Shown here: in pieces, positions 20,951 to 31,700 of the stretch
How the letters are laid out: every line of letters begins with the position of its first letter
Numbering within the stretch: the first letter of the stretch is position 1
DNA from: Dichetophora obliterata
Lineage: Eukaryota; Arthropoda; Insecta; Diptera; Sciomyzidae
DNA length: 64,000 bases
Assembly (NCBI GenBank): GCA_963920525.1
Contig: OY986437.1
Location: 57,741,330 to 57,805,329 of the forward strand
Direction: 5' to 3'
Made by a program: the position numbers and the translations under genes
The notes under the pieces: generated by a model
Told to the model about the DNA's origin: nothing
What the model saw: only the letters and a program-made list of their open reading frames with translations
Databases searched by the model: none

Positions 20951-21191
20951 TACACGCTCAACAACAATAATTTTTAAACTTTTTTATAATAGTCTTAAGA
21001 AAATTCAAGCAAAAAAATAAATTAAAAAAATTGAAAAAATTATTTTTGTATGTAGAATTGAGTTATAAACAATAAAAACAAAAAAAAAATCAAAAAAAAT
21101 TTTTATATGAAAAAAACATTATTTACAAAAAAGGTCCATAGGGACATTTTCGCACGGCCGTGAAGTTCAGAACTGTCACTCATCGGAGGGT

Positions 21192-21522
21192 TAATTGTGA
21201 CACCAAAAACATTCACATATCTTTAAATTTGTTGAAATTTTTAGTACAATAATTTTTTCATAAAACATCGTTACCTAAGAATGAAAAAATAACTATATGA
21301 AAACCAAAGTGTGGACTTTCGACGCAAATATCTCCTCTGTTTTTATACATATTTCATTCAAGAGTTCAATAAAAGCACTCCACAAATTTGAACTGCACCG
21401 GTAGGTCAGTGTAAATATTTTATATCTTTTTTTCAACAAAGGTCCAAAACAATCAATAGCTTTTTCTAAAAAAATTACTCAAAAATTGTTTATGTTGAAA
21501 ATATAATTTTACACGCAAAAAA
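21192..21522 (+). repeat. Fragment related to the Helitron-like element at 60.7-62.8 kb
   Basis: This segment reads in the same order as the reverse complement of about 62250-62490. Shared blocks include CGNNGCAAATATCTCC, 'gaactg.accg', 'gtcagt.taa' and AAAGGTCCAAAA. It begins directly after the TTAA of the piggyBac-like element, so that element probably inserted into an older Helitron-like copy. Confidence 0.6.
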
Positions 21523-21748
21523 CTATATCTGTAAAGTTTCATATAAATTTCATACAAAATGTACTGATTTTTCCTGTAATTGTGCTACAGGAGAGCCAAA
21601 ACTGAATATTTTCCTAATAAAAGTACCACATTTTACTGTGTTTATGAAAGTATTTTTTGATTCATTCATATGTATAGTTTTGTGCATTAAATGTTAAATT
21701 TTACTGTGTTCAAACGTAATTTTACCGTTTGCGCAAATGAGTACAATA

Positions 21749-21752
<4 letters not shown>

Positions 21753-21784
<32 letters not shown>
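21753..21784. repeat. AT dinucleotide microsatellite
   Basis: About 15 uninterrupted TA/AT units. Confidence 0.9.
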
Positions 21785-21786
<2 letters not shown>

Positions 21787-22600
21787 AATATATGGTAACA
21801 AAATTAATTAAAACACCGTTTTCTTTTGTTGTTTTTATTTATTTTCTTTGTTTGCAAAAATTATTTAATTTCTTGAAACTTTACTTGACTTTACGCGCCT
21901 TACTTGACGAACTTGACGCGAAAATAAAAAAAAGGCAAGCTGAACGCGTAAGAGCAGGGTAGCCATTGCAGGTTGCAGCAGCTGTCATATAAAAGTACTG
22001 TGTGGCTCAAGCAAAAATATAAGGAAATAATGTACTTTTTACTGTGCACACAAAAAGTTTTTAAGTTCTCGTACAGGAACTTTTGCTTTCACATTTTGAT
22101 ATGTGGTGCATATGGAATATTTTACTATTTTTCACCGCAAAATAATATACTTATAGCGTTATTTTGCGGTGTGATTTCATTTAAAATGACTAAAGTACTG
22201 TGTTCATGTGTAGTTTTTCTTGTAAATAAAGTAATGTATACGGACCATTTTTTCCGCGTAAGTTAAAATTGCACATCTGCCTTCCTTTCATATGGTATAA
22301 CATTTATTTGGAAAAATTGTTCCAGTTAAGCGCAAAAATTATTTTACTGTTTTTGTCATCAAAGCAACAGAGCTGTAAAGTCTGCATTCATACTCATAAT
22401 TTTAAGTACAAATGAATAACGACATAAGAATGCATTCAATGCAAAATTGATTTATACATAAAATTTTTAATTCACATTCAATTTTAAAAAATGATTAGTT
22501 AATCATTTCATTTATTCATTTTCGTTATTCAGAATAATGAATCAATTTTTTTATTCATTTGAATGCTATTCACAAAGAATGCCATTCACAAAGAATTACA
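21785..22600. other. Non-coding DNA containing a perfect 13-bp hairpin
   Basis: No gene supported. CACCGCAAAATAA (22133-22145) and TTATTTTGCGGTG (22159-22171) are exact complements separated by 13 bases. The overlapping ORF at 21973-22266 has no recognisable protein character. The word TTTTACTGT recurs several times between 21630 and 22345. Confidence 0.4.
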
Positions 22601-22604
22601 GAAT

Positions 22605-22955
22605 TTTCAATTATTCTATTTTTATTCATTATTCGTTTTTTATTCATTATTCATTTTTTATTCATTATTCATTCGTTATTCATTATTAATTTTTTATTCA
22701 TTATACATTTTTTATTCATTATTCATTTTTTATTCATTATTCTTTTTTTATTCATTATTCATTTTTTATTCATTACTCATTTTTTATTCATTATTCTTTT
22801 TTTATTCATTATTCATTTTTAATACATTACTCATTTTTTATTCATTATTCTTTTTTTATTCATTATTCGTTTTTTATTCATTATTCATTTTTTATTAATT
22901 ATTCATTTGTTATTTATTATACATTTTTTATTCTTTATTCATTTGTTATTCATTT
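22605..22955. repeat. Minisatellite of TTTTTATTCATTATTCA units
   Basis: About 20 near-identical units of roughly 17 bp. The long open frames across it (22559-22898) are a by-product of the repeat. The array ends next to GTCATTGCTTA, whose complement borders the opposed array at 24007. Confidence 0.93.
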
Positions 22956-23082
22956 TTTTGTCATTGCTTAGGACTCGGGCTGTGTTTTTCTTTTATTAAT
23001 TTGACGATATAGATAACAACAGCAAAAAATTTTTTATAAATATCTTAAGAAATCAAAAAAAAAAACATAACAGAAAAACCTA

Positions 23083-23321
23083 CACTCAGAAAAAAACATA
23101 CTAAAATCAAAGAAAATTTTGCTTGTTTTAGCGCCAAGGAAATTTTTTTTTGAAAGAAAGAAATAAATTTCCAAACAAAAATGAAATTATTTCTTTCAAA
23201 GAAAAATTATTTCTTCCAAAGAAAAATTTATTTGAAAAAAAAAAATTATTTGAAAAAAAAATTTCCTTGGCGCTAAAACAAGTAAAATTTTCTTTGATTT
23301 TAGTATGCTTTTTTCTGAGTG
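23083..23321. mobile_element. Palindromic MITE with CACTCAGAAAAAA ends and TA duplication
   Basis: Left CACTCAGAAAAAAACATACT and right, read inward, CACTCAGAAAAAAGCATACT, continuing for about 75 bp (including TAGCGCCAAGGAAATTT) to a short centre, so the 239-bp element is almost entirely one hairpin. TA flanks both ends (23081-23082, 23322-23323). The ends match the other CAC-type elements in this window. Confidence 0.9.
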
Positions 23322-23329
23322 TAAATCGC

Positions 23330-23790
23330 CGCGTCTACAATCTGTTAAAAAAACACAATAAAAAAATTTTAGGAAATTGGTGTGAGAATTCAGTGACATT
23401 AAAAGCATGTTTCATTTGAGCCTTACTAGTTTCTAAATGTACGCTTAATCTCTGTTGTCTTAACTTATGAAGAACCAATTCCTCACACCCCGCTGGAATA
23501 AGTTTATCGGTTATGACATCAAATTTAAGAGTATGTAGTTGGTTACTTCGGTTATCCATTTACCACTGGGACGAAGAAGCAAGCTCGGCATTAATTCGCT
23601 GGAAATAGTCATGACTGCGTGCTTAGCTCACTCTGAATTTTGTTAACACTCAACCTACCGATATTTCTTCTATACCTTTTCCTGAACCTCATCATTAAAT
23701 TACTGGTAACCCGGCGTCTCGACAGGCAATAATCCATTGCTTACCATCTGTCAAATTCCATTGCAAGCAAAGGCAATATTTCAAGGGTGG
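23330..23790 (-). pseudogene. Possible decayed coding fragment, unrecognised
   Basis: The minus-strand frame from ATG at 23559 reads like protein for about 60 residues (starts MDNRSNQLHTLKFDVITDKL) with balanced composition, unlike surrounding AT-rich frames, before running into AT-rich sequence next to the MITE. Upstream on the same strand another protein-like piece (near 23780-23740, ending LLAMEFDRW) is followed by GTAAGC, a splice-donor-like sequence. I recognise no family. It could be a captured or dead gene fragment, or chance. Confidence 0.3.
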
Positions 23791-24004
23791 GTTTTGTCAT
23801 GTTACGAAATCAACATATAATTTTATCATTTATTATATAAATTTATTATTTTATAAATTTATTCTGCACGCTACTTGATTTTTATAGATATACATTTGTG
23901 AGCTATTTAGATCAAATAAGTTTGAAGAAGGCAACAACAACTCTGTTTATATGTATATTAACTTTTTAAATTTTTTTTTTCTGTTCTTATCAATATCGTC
24001 AAAT

Positions 24005-24175
24005 TGATAAGCAATGACAAAAAAATGAATAACAAATGAATAAAGAATAAAAAATGAATAATAAATAACACAGGAATTATGAATAAAAAATGAATAATGA
24101 ATAACAAATGAATAATTAATAAGAAATGAATAATGAATAAAAAATTAATAATGAATAACAAATGAATAATGAAAC
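24005..24175. repeat. Second minisatellite, opposite orientation
   Basis: Units AATGAATAACAAATGAATAA are the reverse complement of the array at 22605-22955, and the border TAAGCAATGAC complements the other border. The two arrays therefore form an inverted pair enclosing about 1.05 kb with the MITE at 23083. Confidence 0.88.
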
Positions 24176-24530
24176 TAATAACTCAGAAACGAATTGAGAA
24201 AAAGCCATGATTCCTTTACTACACCATTACTTTTTATGCAAACAAAATAACAAAAATACAAAATGAATAAAAATAAACAAAACAAAAATCTTAAATTTTT
24301 TATGATATTTTTTATTTTTCTATCGTATAAAACATTTCAAAATTTTTACGATAGAAATTTTAAATCAATCCTATATTTATGCACACCATATGAAAGAACA
24401 TTAAAAAAGCCATTTTGTGTTTTGAATATTTTTTCAACAACAAGTATTTTTACCAAAGTTTTTTGCAAAATAAAGAAATTCGTTAAGGTTTTTTTTTTTT
24501 GGAAAATTATAAAAATTTAAAGGGAAACGA
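24176..24530. repeat. Dispersed repeat, copy 1
   Basis: This shares, in order, an ATAACTCAGAA.GAATTGAGA block, a CATGATTC.TTTACT block and an AAATTTTTT.TGATATTTTT block with 31055-31350. Both copies are diverged and non-coding; the type is unknown. Confidence 0.5.
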
Positions 24531-24839
24531 AAATGAAAAAAAATTGAAACACGATTTAACGGACAATTAACTAATAAAAGAAATTTAATGTATTTTTTCA
24601 TTCATTTTTGCAGCACTTTCATTTTTGATTGACTTTTTTTCTAATGCACCAATAAAGTATATTAGCACTAAAAAAATTTGTGTTTCAGGTACGAAAGTTT
24701 TTGTGGTGTCAATTACTTGGAAATGTTATGCTACTTGCATGTTCCTATAGAAAATGAAATTTTTTAATAAAAGACATCCAAACCAAGAATTTTACTTACC
24801 ACAAAGGTATGAAGTTACCAAATTGCAATAATATAAAGT

Positions 24840-25126
24840 CATTGCGCATGCAATACCGCGTATCCGCCATTTGCAATATTGCAAAAAGACCAAAATTAAT
24901 TTAATTTTCATTTTGAGCATTTATGATTGATTTATTCATTTTAATTTTTCTTTAAATGCTTATTTGAGAACAATGCAAATATCTTATTTCAATAAATGTT
25001 TAGTTGATTTGAAAATCCATTCCATAGTTTAAAAGAAAATCAGTTTTTCTGCACTCCTGTTAAATTTTACTATGATCGTATGTGTGCATGTGTAAGTAGC
25101 GGATACGCGGTATTGCACGTGCAACG
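24840..25126. mobile_element. MITE with GC-rich terminal inverted repeats
   Basis: The left end has GCATGCAATACCGCGTATCC and the right end, read inward, GCACGTGCAATACCGCGTATCC-type sequence: about 27 bp, with a perfect GCAATACCGCGTATCCGC core. It is 287 bp long. No clear target duplication was found, so the superfamily is unassigned. Confidence 0.75.
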
Positions 25127-25399
25127 ACGATAACCAATAAAGACCTATGGCGATGACAAAAAAAAATCAAAAATTTGGGTATAAATGGTTAAATATAGAA
25201 ACGGTGCGGCCGAGGCACAAAGTGTAAGTGCGTAGTTTTGGCGCCGAAGTATCTTGACTTAAGATCCCTCTGCAAACAATAACACACACAAATATAAATT
25301 ACATGAAAAGCTTCTTGAGAACATGCAGTTTAACAATTCGTAGTCTGTATAAAACAAGTATGTCCAGCTTTTGATCCAATGTGTACAAAATTTAATAAA

Positions 25400-25601
25400 A
25401 CATAAATCGGAATAGCTCATAAGAAGCTCTGTTAATGTCCTTTCAAAGGCTGAAATGACCAAATTGTTTTGGATTTTATGCATATAGAAAAGCATCAAAT
25501 TTGCGATTATTGTGTGAAAAATTGGAAGCATTTAGTTATGATTCAGAGGGTTTTTTATCATTATATGTAACTTCTCAAGTAACACCGGGTATATCATCTA
25601 G
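25400..25601 (+). mobile_element. Helitron-like 3' end
   Basis: The sequence GTAACACCGGGTATATCATC followed by TAGT (25577-25602) matches, with one change, the minus-strand element end at 60651 (ACCGGGTATATCACCTAGT). CTAG-T ends are typical of Helitron-type elements. The 5' end of this copy was not found, so the start given is arbitrary. Confidence 0.5.
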
Positions 25602-25608
25602 TCTTATA

Positions 25609-27255
25609 CAGTGGTGGCCATATAATTAGAAACGATGTCTTATTGGAAATAAAACCGATGTGGAACATCTTTTAAGACCTAGACTGTAAATTATAAGTAC
25701 CGTTATTCAACGAGTAGACAATCAACAATGTTGTCGATGCAAAACACGTGGAGTTCAAAGTTTGCTTAGTGAAAAAAAATAAGATTATTTTACAAGTAGT
25801 TGCTTTTGGCTGGCCATGTAATTAGAAACGTGCAGTTGTTGTTTTAATTTCTGAACTTATCTTGTTATTAGTGACAAAGCGAGTGTAATTTGAAAATCAG
25901 TAGATTAAATGCTAATAATTTTGATATATTCTAGCTTCTAAAATGGGCAAGAACAAGTCATGTACTCCAAAAATGAGGGAGTTGATTGTGCAGTTTTATC
26001 AGAATGAAAAGCTGTCAATGTCGGCAATTGCACAAAAGTTTGCGTGCTCCAAAAAAATGGTATTTGGTGCAATTCACTTGTACAATAAGACAAAGGAGTT
26101 TGAAAATCCAGCCAGGAAGCCTAGGGAACGAAAGACCACTCCAGCAGAAGATAGAAGTATTTGTAGGGTCAGTAAGAGGAATCCATTCTTGTCTTCACGG
26201 GAAATAAAGGCTGCAATTGGACAGCAAATAAACGCAGAAATATCCACACGGACAATAAGAAGGCGCTTACAAGAATCGGGACTTCGTGGGTGCATTGTAC
26301 AAAAAAAAAAACCGCATGTGTCAAAAAAAAATATTAAAAAGCGGTTGATGTTTGCAAGGGAAATGCTTAAAAAAGATCCACGTTACTGGAATAGAGTTCT
26401 CTGGAGTGATGATTCAAGTTTAACTTGTTTCAATCTGACGGAAAAACGTATGTGAGACGTCCTCCAAACAAAGCCTTAGACCGTAGGTACACTGTGAAAA
26501 CGGTGAAGCACGGAGGCGGGTCTATTATGGTCTGGGGTGCTTTTTCTTGGCGTGGTGTGGGTCCAATTGTTCGAATTCAGGGAATAATGGATCAACATCA
26601 ATATAAAAGCATTTTGGAAAATGTATTGGAACCATATTCCTTTGAAAATATGCCCGTCCATTACATTTTCCAGCATGACAATGACCCAAAGAACACTTCA
26701 AGGTTAGTGAAGTGTTGGTTTTCGGATCAAAATATTGATGTTCTGGACTGGCCAGCTCAAAGTCCTGATCTCAACCCAATTGAGAACTTATGGGCAATTG
26801 TAAAAAGAGATCTCAAGGACAAAAATCCACGAAATAATTATAAATTGTTTCAGTTGGTGCAGCAAAGCTGGGATAATATATCGCTCCAAATATGCCAACG
26901 TTTAATACAAAGCTTACCGAAAAGACTGGTGAATGTTGTCAAAAATATGGGTTATCCAACAAAATATTAAAGGATATGTCTATTTTGTTTAACTGTGCGA
27001 AGATATTTTTCAGTTGTACGTAAATATTTTTTGTTGTTTCTAATTATGTGACCAACTTGAAATTGCTGTTTTTTTGTGTTTAGTTAATTTTCTTAAAAAT
27101 GTTATTCATGCTGAATTTTTTTTATTTTCAACTCAATGCTGATATGTGTCTTTACTATTTTAAGTTCATAGTTTGAATATGGTGAACTAAGTTTGTAAAA
27201 TATAATACCAAATACATATGCTGAAAATCCGTTTCTAATTATAAGGCCACCACTG
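25609..27255 (+). mobile_element. Nearly intact Tc1-like transposon with IR/DR ends
   Basis: The outer 26-bp TIRs (CAGTGGTGGCC... at 25609-25634; 27230-27255) differ at one base and are flanked by TA on both sides (25607-25608, 27256-27257). Each end has a second inner copy of the distal half: GGCCATGTAATTAGAAACG at 25812-25830 and, inverted, around 27036-27053. The inner and outer sites lie about 200 bp apart at each end, the IR/DR architecture of Tc1-like elements such as Sleeping Beauty and S. It encodes one transposase with a single frameshift. Confidence 0.95.
25943..26970 (+). pseudogene. Tc1-like DD34E transposase, one-base deletion
   Basis: The first frame (25943-26455) has the paired helix-turn-helix region (MGKNKSCTPKMRELIVQFYQ, SMSAIAQKFACSKKMVFGAI), then STRTIRRRLQESGLRG and the first catalytic aspartate in VLWSDDSS. 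The second frame (26425-26970) contains VKTVKHGGGSIMVWGAFSW, the second aspartate in FQHDNDPKN and the glutamate in WPAQSPDLNPIENLW, ending PTKY. The frames join if one T is missing from the T-run near 26418-26420 (SSF expected). Total length would be about 340 aa, normal for Tc1. No other stop is seen. The element is inactive unless the deletion is an assembly error. Confidence 0.93.
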
Positions 27256-27257
27256 TA

Positions 27258-27340
27258 TATAAAACAGAGTGGCATACGTATGATCGCACATAGCTCGAGA
27301 ACAGATCGTCCGATTTGAGCTATTTTTTTTTGTTGCGTTC
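27258..27340 (+). other. Possible Helitron-like 5' end
   Basis: TATAAAACAGAGTGGCATAC, then a 'ctcgagaacagatcgtccga' block and a 'gagctattttt' block, resembles the 5' segment of Helitron-like elements, where an 'AACGG/AACAG..C.GATTTG' block follows an AT-rich start. It abuts the Tc1-like element, whose removal would place it directly after the Helitron-like 3' end at 25602. Weak evidence. Confidence 0.35.
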
Positions 27341-27901
27341 GTTTCCGCCCAAGGAAACTTTTTATGGCAAGAAAATAGGAAAAACACCAGAAGACGCTTT
27401 AGTACAATTCCCTTACAAAACTGCCAAAATCTCCAAATTGCTTACACGATTATCATGAAAATTTACTCATCGGAGTTCTTAGATGCAGTAATCCAATTTG
27501 AACACCAGAGAGCGCTAAGGTACAAATCCTTAACAAAACTGACGAAAACTCCTAAACGGTTTATGCGATTAACATGTATGGGTCATTTCTTTACAAATCA
27601 ACCTTATCCACGGATTTTGTAAAAAATTAAATTTGATATTATTAAATCTCCTGCAAATTTTAAAAATTTTTTTACATAAAATAAGCTTACACTTGTATCG
27701 GAATTTCTTTCGAGTTCAATTTTAAAAAATTATCAATCCAATTTCTTTAATTATGAATATAAATAATAATTCATATATAATATAATTTTTTGTGTCCTTA
27801 AAGTCGACGCTAATATAATCAGACTTTTATAAAATTAACGCTTCGACTTCCAGCGAAAGCTCTAAAGGCTCTTTATTCATTAAAAAATAATTTTATTTAT
27901 A

Positions 27902-28714
27902 ACACAGTACAACAGTGGTTGGTACACATGAAAAATGTTAACAGAATATTAAATTAGGCTTAAAATAAAGAAATACATGTCTCGGCGTTTTACTGTAGCA
28001 CGTCAGAATTTTGAGAAAATCGATTTTAAAGCTTCGAAGGTCCGTGGAGGTTCACTTGTAATGTAATACTATTATAAAAATTTCTATAAAAACAGAATGG
28101 GATTTTAATGCTTGAGCAGGTTTTGAAAAGGGAATTAAATTTGGATTTTTTAAAAAAAAAAATATTTTTTTTTCTCCGCTAGATGGCACTTTAATTTTCA
28201 TGTAAAGTTAAAAAAATCCAAAAATGTACGAAATTCATTACAAATACAATGTTGTTAATTTAAAATCCAATAACTAAAGTAGAATGAGCTTCGCTAGCCG
28301 GTAACCGCAAAACACAAAATAATAGTTAAGATTTCATATTAATTTTTGTGTTCTTACATTACATTTACATTACATTATATTTTTGGTTATTTTTAACTTT
28401 ACATGAAAATTAAAGCGCCATCTAGCGGAGAAAAATTATTTTTTCAATAAAAAAATCCAAATTTAATTCCCTTTTCAAAACTGTCTCCAGCATTAAAATC
28501 GGTTCACCCATTCTGTTTTTATAAAAATTTTTATAATAGTATTACATTACAAATGAACCTCCAAGGTCCTTCGAAGCTTAAAAATCGATTTTCTCATAAT
28601 TCTGACGTGCTACAGCAAAACGCAGAGACACGTTTATCTTTATTTTAAGTCTATCTTCATATTCTGTTAACATTTCTCATGTGTACTCAAAAGTTTGATT
28701 TTGTATTACTGTGT
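27902..28714. mobile_element. Foldback element with about 310-bp arms
   Basis: 27902-28213 and 28391-28714 are reverse complements at high identity around a 177-bp centre. Matching pieces include GTACACATG, TCTGACGTGCTA-type, AATCGATTTT, TCCGCTAGATGGC versus GCCATCTAGCGGA, and the ends ACACAGTA/TACTGTGT. No coding capacity and no clear target duplication were found. It is unrelated in sequence to the foldback at 4775. Confidence 0.88.
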
Positions 28715-31700
28715 AAAAAACAAATTAGAAAAATAAAATAATAAGATTTCCAATGCAATAATATGTAAATAAATTATCAAATTTGGCCAAGAAATTATTA
28801 GGACAAGTACATTACAATTATAATTTAATAATTTAATTTTATAATTTAATAAACAAGTAATTTACAATTATTTTTTACTTTTTAGTGATTTTGAAGTCAG
28901 TTTTTTTTAAGTTTTATTATAATATATAACTGGGTTTAACCACAAAAACACATCGTTCTGCTATATCGCCTTAATATCTGGCTTAATCATATATGTAATT
29001 ATTTCTTATATTATCAATTCTAGGACGCAGCTTTCTCTCTGTTTCTCTTTTATATCTTTCGCATATTTTTTTAATTTTGTTTTGTTTTTGTTTAGTTTGT
29101 GATCAAATTAGAAAAAAATTCATCCTTTATATTAGTCCTATGAATTCCTGTTAGATTTATGATCATTTTAAAATATATTTTCCGAGTAAAACAGTGTTAA
29201 TCGGCTTGAATTCTTTATTAAAAAGGACCTTATTAATTTTTAATTTTTTAAATTACTTTTCATAAATAAAGTCACACAAAATAAATAGCAATTATTCAAT
29301 AAGAAACCTTTTGCGTCTAAAAATATGGAGCAATATGGCATAATTTGATGTCAATGCTCGTTTTCTATTACATTAGAGATTTTTTACATATTTCCTCTAA
29401 AAGCATTTATCAATATTAGAAAAGCTTTCGCCAATGCAGTGTTGTCGCACCTCTGTTTTCGACAAAATTCCACAACAACAACAAGAATAGCAACAGCCGC
29501 AACAACAAGAAAAATAAAAACCTCGAAATATTCTTTATACTAACGCGAGCAAGTTTGCCGCAAAGCTTAAAATTAATCCATTACCTGAGCTCCAAAACAA
29601 AATCAAACAAATTGTTGCTGCACACACGTAGGCGCTTAAGCAAGCCAGCATGGCTGCATGGCTTTATTTGTGTGGAATTTTGGCTTAATTAAATTTATTA
29701 TGCCTTGTATTTATAAAATAAACAACAACAACAAAGAAGCTTACCCAAAAAAGGATTGCCCGAAGTGGACTACAAAAAGAAGCATGCACTGCGTCGCAAA
29801 TAAATTTTAATAAACGCTACTAAGCGCCTAAAAATATGCAACCAAAAAAGAGATAAAAAGAAACTGACAGCGTTTTGGGTCTGGCCGAAATGGAGAAGTC
29901 GAAACATGAGCATTTTATTTACTAAACGTGGTGCTAATCCTTTCATCGTGCATCGTGCAACAAAAGACAACAAATGACAAAAACAATAATGTGTCTATGC
30001 CCATGGCTTAGGTTTACTGTGTACTCCAGCCTAAAATGCTGCCACAATTACGTATTCAAATATTCGAGCAAAGCTTTTAACGCTAAGCAGCACGCAAACG
30101 CTCACGCCGCACATATTTGCAAGTCCAGGTTGGACGTTTTATTTGCATTTTACTGCTGTTGTTGTTTTTATTGTTGCTGCTACTGCTGTGCCAAAAAGGT
30201 TTAATTTAATTAATATTGCCAACGCATTTATAATTTTTCGCCTCGCTCGCTTGCCTCATCTCGAAATTTGCATTCGTGGCACATTTGTATGCGTGGCATG
30301 CTGCTAGCTCTCCAACTTGTTGTTCAAGTGTTTTGAACGCCTAAAACCACACTTCAATAATTATGCGGTTTTGGAATTTTGGCATTTTTCACAAAATTAC
30401 AATTGTTGCCCCGAAATTGTCGAAATTGTCGAAATTGCCGAAATTGTTCGGCAATCATTTCAAAATTGCAATTTTAATTAATTAATTTCTCGGTTTTGTA
30501 TGGCTCTTCATGGGCGCTGCGTTAGCAACTCTGTTGCTGAAAGGTTCTCGATTAAAATTAAGCTGGCAAAAGTTTGGCAAAGAATTTAATACTGTTCAAA
30601 TTGATATTTTAGGGTTAAATATGAAGAAAAAACTTAACAGTTATGAAAACTGTCAAACAAAAATATTTTACCAAAAACAATTAATCCTAAATTTTTTAAC
30701 TAGTTTAAAGAAATGCTATTTTCTACGTCCACTTTTTCAGAAATGATTAAAATTGACTACTGGGCTGATTGTAGATTTTTGTCGAGTACGAGATGGTTGA
30801 GGAAAAATAAATTTGCCATATCACTTTTACCGCCCATAAAACTTGGAAGCTCGAAGAAGCTTTTTGGTATAGAAATTTTGTGTTTTATATGGAAAATGCA
30901 CATCTCTGAAAATTCCTCACCAATTGCTTTGAAATTTGGCAAAGAGATATTTTCCTACTAATGTAAGACGCTGATATATTTTTTAATTTCCACGCCTATT
31001 CACACCGCCTACTTAAGGCATAACAACAGTATCAGTGTATGAAAAAGAATGTATTTCAGTTTATAACTCAGAATTGAATTGAGATATTGGCATGATTCTT
31101 TTACTGAACCTTTATTATTTTTTTTTTTAAAAAAATCAAAATACTAACACAATAAACACATAAAAAAATAACAAATTTTTTGTGATATTTTTAAGCTATA
31201 TTTTTCAATCGTTAGAAAGGCCTGTTTCCAGCTCAAAAATAAAGCATATTTTTCATATAGAAAACCGAAAAGTAATCAAAAAGAAATTTTTTTTTTCAAA
31301 ATTTCTTAGAAGTGAATCCATCTCTTAAGAAAAAATTTTTTATTTGTAGTACTTTTTTTCAATGAAAATCGGGCACGAAAACACTGTGAATAAAAAGAAT
31401 TTTATGTTCGAGACATTGTTTCTTTAAGTAAAGTTGTGAAAGGTATTTTTACAGATATATTTATTTTAGCTATAGTTTGGTGATTGCTTAAGAAAATGAT
31501 GATGCAAGTGCATCTAAGGTCGAAGTAACGCAGAGTTTATGCAATCCTTGCAAAAGAAAAGATTAAGCAAACTCAAAAATGATTTAAATCCTATGCACGT
31601 GTAGGAATAGGGTTGAATACAATAACAAATACAGAAAATAATATCCTTACAAATCCATTTTTTCTTCTATTTAATAACATTATTTAAAAAATCTTAAACT

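Larger units (their letters stand above)
19180..21190 (+). mobile_element. Degenerate piggyBac-like element
   Basis: TTAA lies at both sides (19176-19179 and 21191-21194). The termini are a perfect 15-bp inverted repeat, CCCTCCGATGAGTGA. A palindromic motif of the form GGTCCNTANGGACC occurs near each end (about 19198 and 21132, the right copy imperfect) and again near 19400. The interior keeps only the C-terminal part of a transposase (20258-20950) and contains nested inverted repeats (19507-20190) that look like later insertions. At 2011 bp it is non-autonomous. Confidence 0.92.

Noticed and set aside
22559..22898. Long overlapping ORFs of repeating FLFIIH / FYSLFI residues
   Set aside because: They are translations of a 17-bp minisatellite without stops; no start context or domain supports a gene.
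22605..24175. CRISPR array
   Set aside because: Units are contiguous AT-rich repeats without unique spacers, in a eukaryotic context.
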